Assembly (NCBI GenBank): GCA_036504875.1
Contig: DASXUK010000073.1
Coordinates: forward strand, 57,493 to 121,492
Source of the DNA: JACPFJ01 sp036504875
GTDB taxonomy: Bacteria; Desulfobacterota; Desulfuromonadia; Geobacterales; Pseudopelobacteraceae
Length of the DNA stretch: 64,000 nucleotides
Direction: 5' to 3'
Below are positions 61,326 to 64,000 of this stretch, one piece after another. The translations under genes were made by a program, and so were the position numbers. Positions within the stretch are counted from its first letter, which is position 1; each line of letters begins with the position of its first letter. The notes under the pieces are model-generated. The model searched no databases and had not been told where the DNA came from. It saw nothing but the letters and a program-made list of their open reading frames with translations.

Positions 61326-63440
61326 ATGAAAAAACTGCTATTACTTTTATTTTTGTTGGCAACTGTACTTTCAGTTCCGATGGTAGCTTCGGCACGTGTT
61401 GTTCTCTTTGAGAATTTTTCCTCTGGCCAGCTTAGTCCTAGCTGGCAAACCTCTTTGATGAACGGCGGAACTGCAGCGGTGGTTGATTTCGATGGCAATA
61501 AGGTCTTGAAAATGACCGGTGCAGGTGTTGCCGTGATTGGTGACCTTACATGGACTGACTATACCGTTGAAGGAGATATTTATGTCTTCGACTCAAGCTA
61601 TTGGGCTTACGCTGCTGGTATATTGTTCCGGGGTAATGGGGGCGATTATAAAAATCTCTTAGCCGATGCCTATATTTTCCAAGGGCGACCTAACCAACTT
61701 CAACTAGAAAAGTGGACGAGTAGTGGTAGGGTTCCGTATCCTTTCAACGATTACAACCACCCTTTCAAGCCAAAGGTATGGCAGCATTTTAAGATTGTCT
61801 GTGATGGACGACACTTCCAGTTCTACCTGGATGACGTCTTAACTCAAGAGTTTGTCGATACCAACGCCCACCTTGCCGGACAAGTCGGATTCCGCACCTG
61901 GGCAGCTGGCGCCTATTTCGATAATCTGCTTGTGACTGATAAGATCCAGCTCGACACAACACCTCCCGTTGTGATAGCACCTCCTGATGTCATAACTGAA
62001 GCTACCGGAGTTTTGACAGCCGTTTCTATAGGTACAGCAACGGCTATAGATGCTGTTGGTGTGGTGTCGTTGACAAACGATGCGCCGACATCATTTCCAG
62101 CTGAGACAACAATGGTTACCTGGACGGCAAAGGATGCGGCTGGTAATGCCGGTAAAGGTATACAAAAGGTAACGGTACAGGACACAAAAGCACCTGTGGT
62201 AATAGCGCCCGCAGATTTGATTGTCGAGGCCACTGGATTGCGGACATCAGTTGCTATAGGGACGGCTCAAGCAACGGATGCGGTGGGGGTAGTATCACTG
62301 ACAAACAATGCACTGGCATCGTACACGGTCGGTACAACAATTATCACTTGGTCTGCTAAGGATACAGCTGGCAACCTTGGAACTGCAACCCAATTTGTAA
62401 CGATAAAAGACACAACGCCGCCAGTTGTGATCGCTCCAGCGGATGTAACTGCCGAGGCTACCGGGTTACAGACAGCAGTTGTCATCGGCAACGCAGCCGC
62501 AACGGATGCGGTTGGTATTGCATCTCTGACAAACAATGCGCCAGCCACCTTCCCTATAGGAACAACCGTTGTGACCTGGACGGCAAAGGATGCGGCAGGT
62601 AATTCAGCCAGTGCAAATCAGAAGGTGATAGTGAGGGATTCAACGCTGCCTGTCATTACCGGTGCCGTTACGACATCACCTAATATAAATGGTTGGTATA
62701 ATGTCAATGCCACGGTTCACTTCACTGCAACGGATACCGGTTCAGGTCTGGCTACGGTAACACCCGATGTCGTTCTCTCGGCAGACGGGGCCGCACAATC
62801 GGTAACAGGTACTGCGACGGATAAAGCAGGCAATAATGGAAGTTATACCGTAAACGGTATAAATATAGACAAGACAGCGCCCGTTATCACCATCACAGGT
62901 ATTCGGGAGGGTGTTTTGTATAACCTCAATTCAGTACCGAGCGCCGCATACACAGCAACTGACAACCTATCCGGCATTGCCAGTCAGAATGCAACCCTTA
63001 TCGGCGGCAGTGAAAAAGGGGTCGGTAAATACACCTATACAGTTACTACCAGTGATAAGGCCGGTAATACAACGACCAAAAGTGCGATATATACCGTTAG
63101 TTATAACTTTAGTGGGTTCCTGCCACCGGTAAACCGCGAGAGGTCATTCAATCTAGGGAGCACGATACCGGTAAAATTCAGGCTGACCGACAGTAACGGC
63201 GCCTCTATTACAAACGCAGCGGCAACGATTATCCTGCAAAAATCCGCCGGCAGTACCTCTGTAGGCGATATTGTTAAACCGGTTTCTTCGGGTGGCTCAA
63301 ATATGGACAATTTCTTCAGGTATGATTCCGGTCAGTATATCTATAATCTGAGTACAAATGGATTATCCGCGGGCACATGGCAAATAATTGTTTCTCTGGA
63401 TGATACAACAACTAAGACGGTATTTATAACTTTAGATTAA
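61326..63440 (+). CDS. Secreted protein with three HYR-type repeats and a PxKF-like C-terminal domain
   Basis: A 704-residue secreted protein from ATG 61326, with signal peptide cleaved after 'MVASA'. Residues about 22-200 form a LamG/DUF1080-like beta-sandwich ('VLFENFSSGQLSPSWQ...WTDYTVEGDIYVFDSSYWAYAAGILFRG...FDNLLVTD'). Then come three tandem HYR-type modules (about 205-450), each opening with DTTPPVVIAP-like bases and containing 'ATDAVGVVSLTN'. Bacterial Ig-like segments with 'TATDKAGNNGSYTVNGINIDKTAPVITITGI' follow, and the end ('SGFLPPVNRERSFNLGSTIPVKFRLTDS') resembles the PxKF domain. Likely cell-surface or extracellular polymer/adhesion role; the target is unknown. Confidence 0.8.
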   Translation: MKKLLLLLFLLATVLSVPMVASARVVLFENFSSGQLSPSWQTSLMNGGTAAVVDFDGNKVLKMTGAGVAVIGDLTWTDYTVEGDIYVFDSSYWAYAAGILFRGNGGDYKNLLADAYIFQGRPNQLQLEKWTSSGRVPYPFNDYNHPFKPKVWQHFKIVCDGRHFQFYLDDVLTQEFVDTNAHLAGQVGFRTWAAGAYFDNLLVTDKIQLDTTPPVVIAPPDVITEATGVLTAVSIGTATAIDAVGVVSLTNDAPTSFPAETTMVTWTAKDAAGNAGKGIQKVTVQDTKAPVVIAPADLIVEATGLRTSVAIGTAQATDAVGVVSLTNNALASYTVGTTIITWSAKDTAGNLGTATQFVTIKDTTPPVVIAPADVTAEATGLQTAVVIGNAAATDAVGIASLTNNAPATFPIGTTVVTWTAKDAAGNSASANQKVIVRDSTLPVITGAVTTSPNINGWYNVNATVHFTATDTGSGLATVTPDVVLSADGAAQSVTGTATDKAGNNGSYTVNGINIDKTAPVITITGIREGVLYNLNSVPSAAYTATDNLSGIASQNATLIGGSEKGVGKYTYTVTTSDKAGNTTTKSAIYTVSYNFSGFLPPVNRERSFNLGSTIPVKFRLTDSNGASITNAAATIILQKSAGSTSVGDIVKPVSSGGSNMDNFFRYDSGQYIYNLSTNGLSAGTWQIIVSLDDTTTKTVFITLD

Positions 63441-63471
63441 AATAGAAAAATATCTTCGTAACCACTCGTAC

Positions 63472-63519
63472 ATCAGCAGAAAGGGACGGAATTTAATTCT
63501 GTTCCTTTCTGCTGATTTT
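63472..63519 (+). terminator. Terminator after the HYR-repeat protein
   Basis: A 21-base stem with a 3-base loop: ATCAGCAGAAAGG (63472-63484) pairs with CCTTTCTGCTGAT (63504-63516), extended inward by eight further pairs, and ends in T4. The remaining bases to about 63637 are A/T-rich and carry no gene. Confidence 0.85.
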
Positions 63520-63724
63520 GTCTATCTGCCCCCAATACGCAAAAATACTTCTATTTTTACAATAGTTCATTATTGCACCTCTTTATATCTACTCCGCATC
63601 TTCTTACCACAGTGAGCAATCATTAATCTAAATTTTTGTGGAAATTTACCGCGAACGTGGTGTAAAAAGAAAAGCTGTTAAAATTCTTGAGGATAAAAAA
63701 CAGGGTGTAACTTCCAAGCGTCCC

Positions 63725-63815
63725 GAGGTTTTTCTTCTGGATTATTCAGGGCAACCGTATGAGCTCGATATAGCCCTTTGTTTTGTGCAGCGCCTGCGTG
63801 AAGTAAGAAAATTTT
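63725..63815 (+). pseudogene. ribF': 91-base fragment duplicated from ribF
   Basis: Bases 63725-63815 match ribF 60873-60963 at 81 of 91 positions, encoding 'EVFLLDYSGQPYELDIALCFVQRLREVRKF' against 'EVFLLDYSGQLYELDIAICFVQRLREVRKF'. Most changes are silent or conservative. The upstream 88 bases (from 63638) are not from ribF, and the match stops abruptly where the transposase end begins. It is a broken copy, probably from a diverged second ribF or transferred DNA, and would encode no active enzyme. Confidence 0.85.
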
Positions 63816-63821
63816 ACCTGA

Positions 63822-64000
63822 TTAGTACTGATCTCCGGCTAATCGCAACCAAGCCTCGTGACGTTTGCCTGTCTGGGCAGTTGCAGTGACCAACCGGGTG
63901 AGCATCCGGGCCAAATCGAAGCGTCGGTTGAAACGATATTGATACTCGCCAAGATACCGGTGAGCGTATTTCTCAAAGTCGAAGGCATGGTAGGTCCCGT
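63822..64000 (-). mobile_element. 3' end of an ISXO2/IS1595-type transposase, cut by the window edge
   Basis: The last 59 codons read on the minus strand as 'GTYHAFDFEKYAHRYLGEYQYRFNRRFDLARMLTRLVTATAQTGKRHEAWLRLAGDQY' and stop (TAA at 63822-63824). The pattern 'YRFNRRF...ML.RL' is typical of the C-terminus of ISXO2-like DDE transposases. The gene starts beyond 64000. No clear inverted repeat was found between its stop and the ribF fragment. Confidence 0.8.

Noticed and set aside
1..64000. CRISPR arrays, rRNA operons and complete prophages
   Set aside because: I saw no regularly spaced direct repeats of 24-40 bases, no rRNA, and no phage structural genes.

Overview
The window looks like chromosome from a Geobacter/Pelobacter-type bacterium (Desulfuromonadota). 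This is inferred from protein content: DUF4388 and Roadblock/LC7 signalling proteins next to a PilT ATPase, a PleD-like GGDEF response regulator, two DUF1858 mini-proteins, a PflX-like radical SAM protein inside the carA-carB operon, and a GEMM-like leader RNA. No sequence search was possible, so the placement is by recognition only.

Layout. 1-8.9 kb: a FUSC-type exporter (frameshifted in a run of eight G) with a MarR regulator on the minus strand, divergent from a tripartite EmrAB/NodT-type efflux operon that also carries a universal stress protein, a MotB/OmpA-like protein and two TetR regulators. 8.9-10.45 kb: non-coding DNA with two sets of helically phased short repeats, a decayed hipA and a pair of hairpins. 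10.5-17.3 kb: a compact minus-strand operon of conjugation-like genes (transglycosylase, unknown, VirD4/TraD-like ATPase, HD/TraI_2-like protein, TraF, TraH, unknown), bounded by an IHF/HU gene and a tRNA-Arg(TCG). 18-26 kb: a Gly-rich lipoprotein, a sigma-54 response regulator overlapping a TPR gene tail to tail, rsmD-coaD, an aspartate aminotransferase, DUF1858 and a membrane-anchored PilZ protein. 25.9-32.7 kb: recC-recB without recD. 32.8-42.2 kb: yicC, a secreted protein, an FmdB-like zinc ribbon, a GEMM-like leader with terminator in front of a two-headed coiled-coil protein, then on the minus strand a GGDEF regulator, PilT, DUF4388 and Roadblock proteins. 42.4-46.6 kb: DEAD-box helicase, polyprenyl synthase, TlpA/CcdA and a VOC protein. 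46.65-56.5 kb: a pyrimidine operon (PyrR attenuator, pyrR, pyrB, pyrC, carA, radical SAM, DUF486, carB, greA, DUF1858) with palindromic repeats in three of its gene junctions. 56.5-64 kb: thpR, recG with an AbrB-like N-terminal extension, ribF, a secreted HYR-repeat protein, a 91-base copy of part of ribF and the end of an ISXO2/IS1595-type transposase.

Two themes link the genes. One is cyclic-dinucleotide and pilus control: a PilZ protein with intact binding motifs, a GGDEF protein with a GEEEF active site, PilT, Roadblock/DUF4388 proteins and the GEMM-like leader. The other is genome plasticity: the conjugation-like island next to tRNA-Arg, decayed hipA, palindromic repeats, a MITE-like element and an IS fragment beside a duplicated piece of ribF.

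Best candidates for something new: the two-headed coiled-coil protein behind the GEMM-like RNA, the minimal TraD/TraI/TraF/TraH operon, the AbrB-RecG fusion, the phased ACTGAA array and the palindromic elements in the pyr operon.
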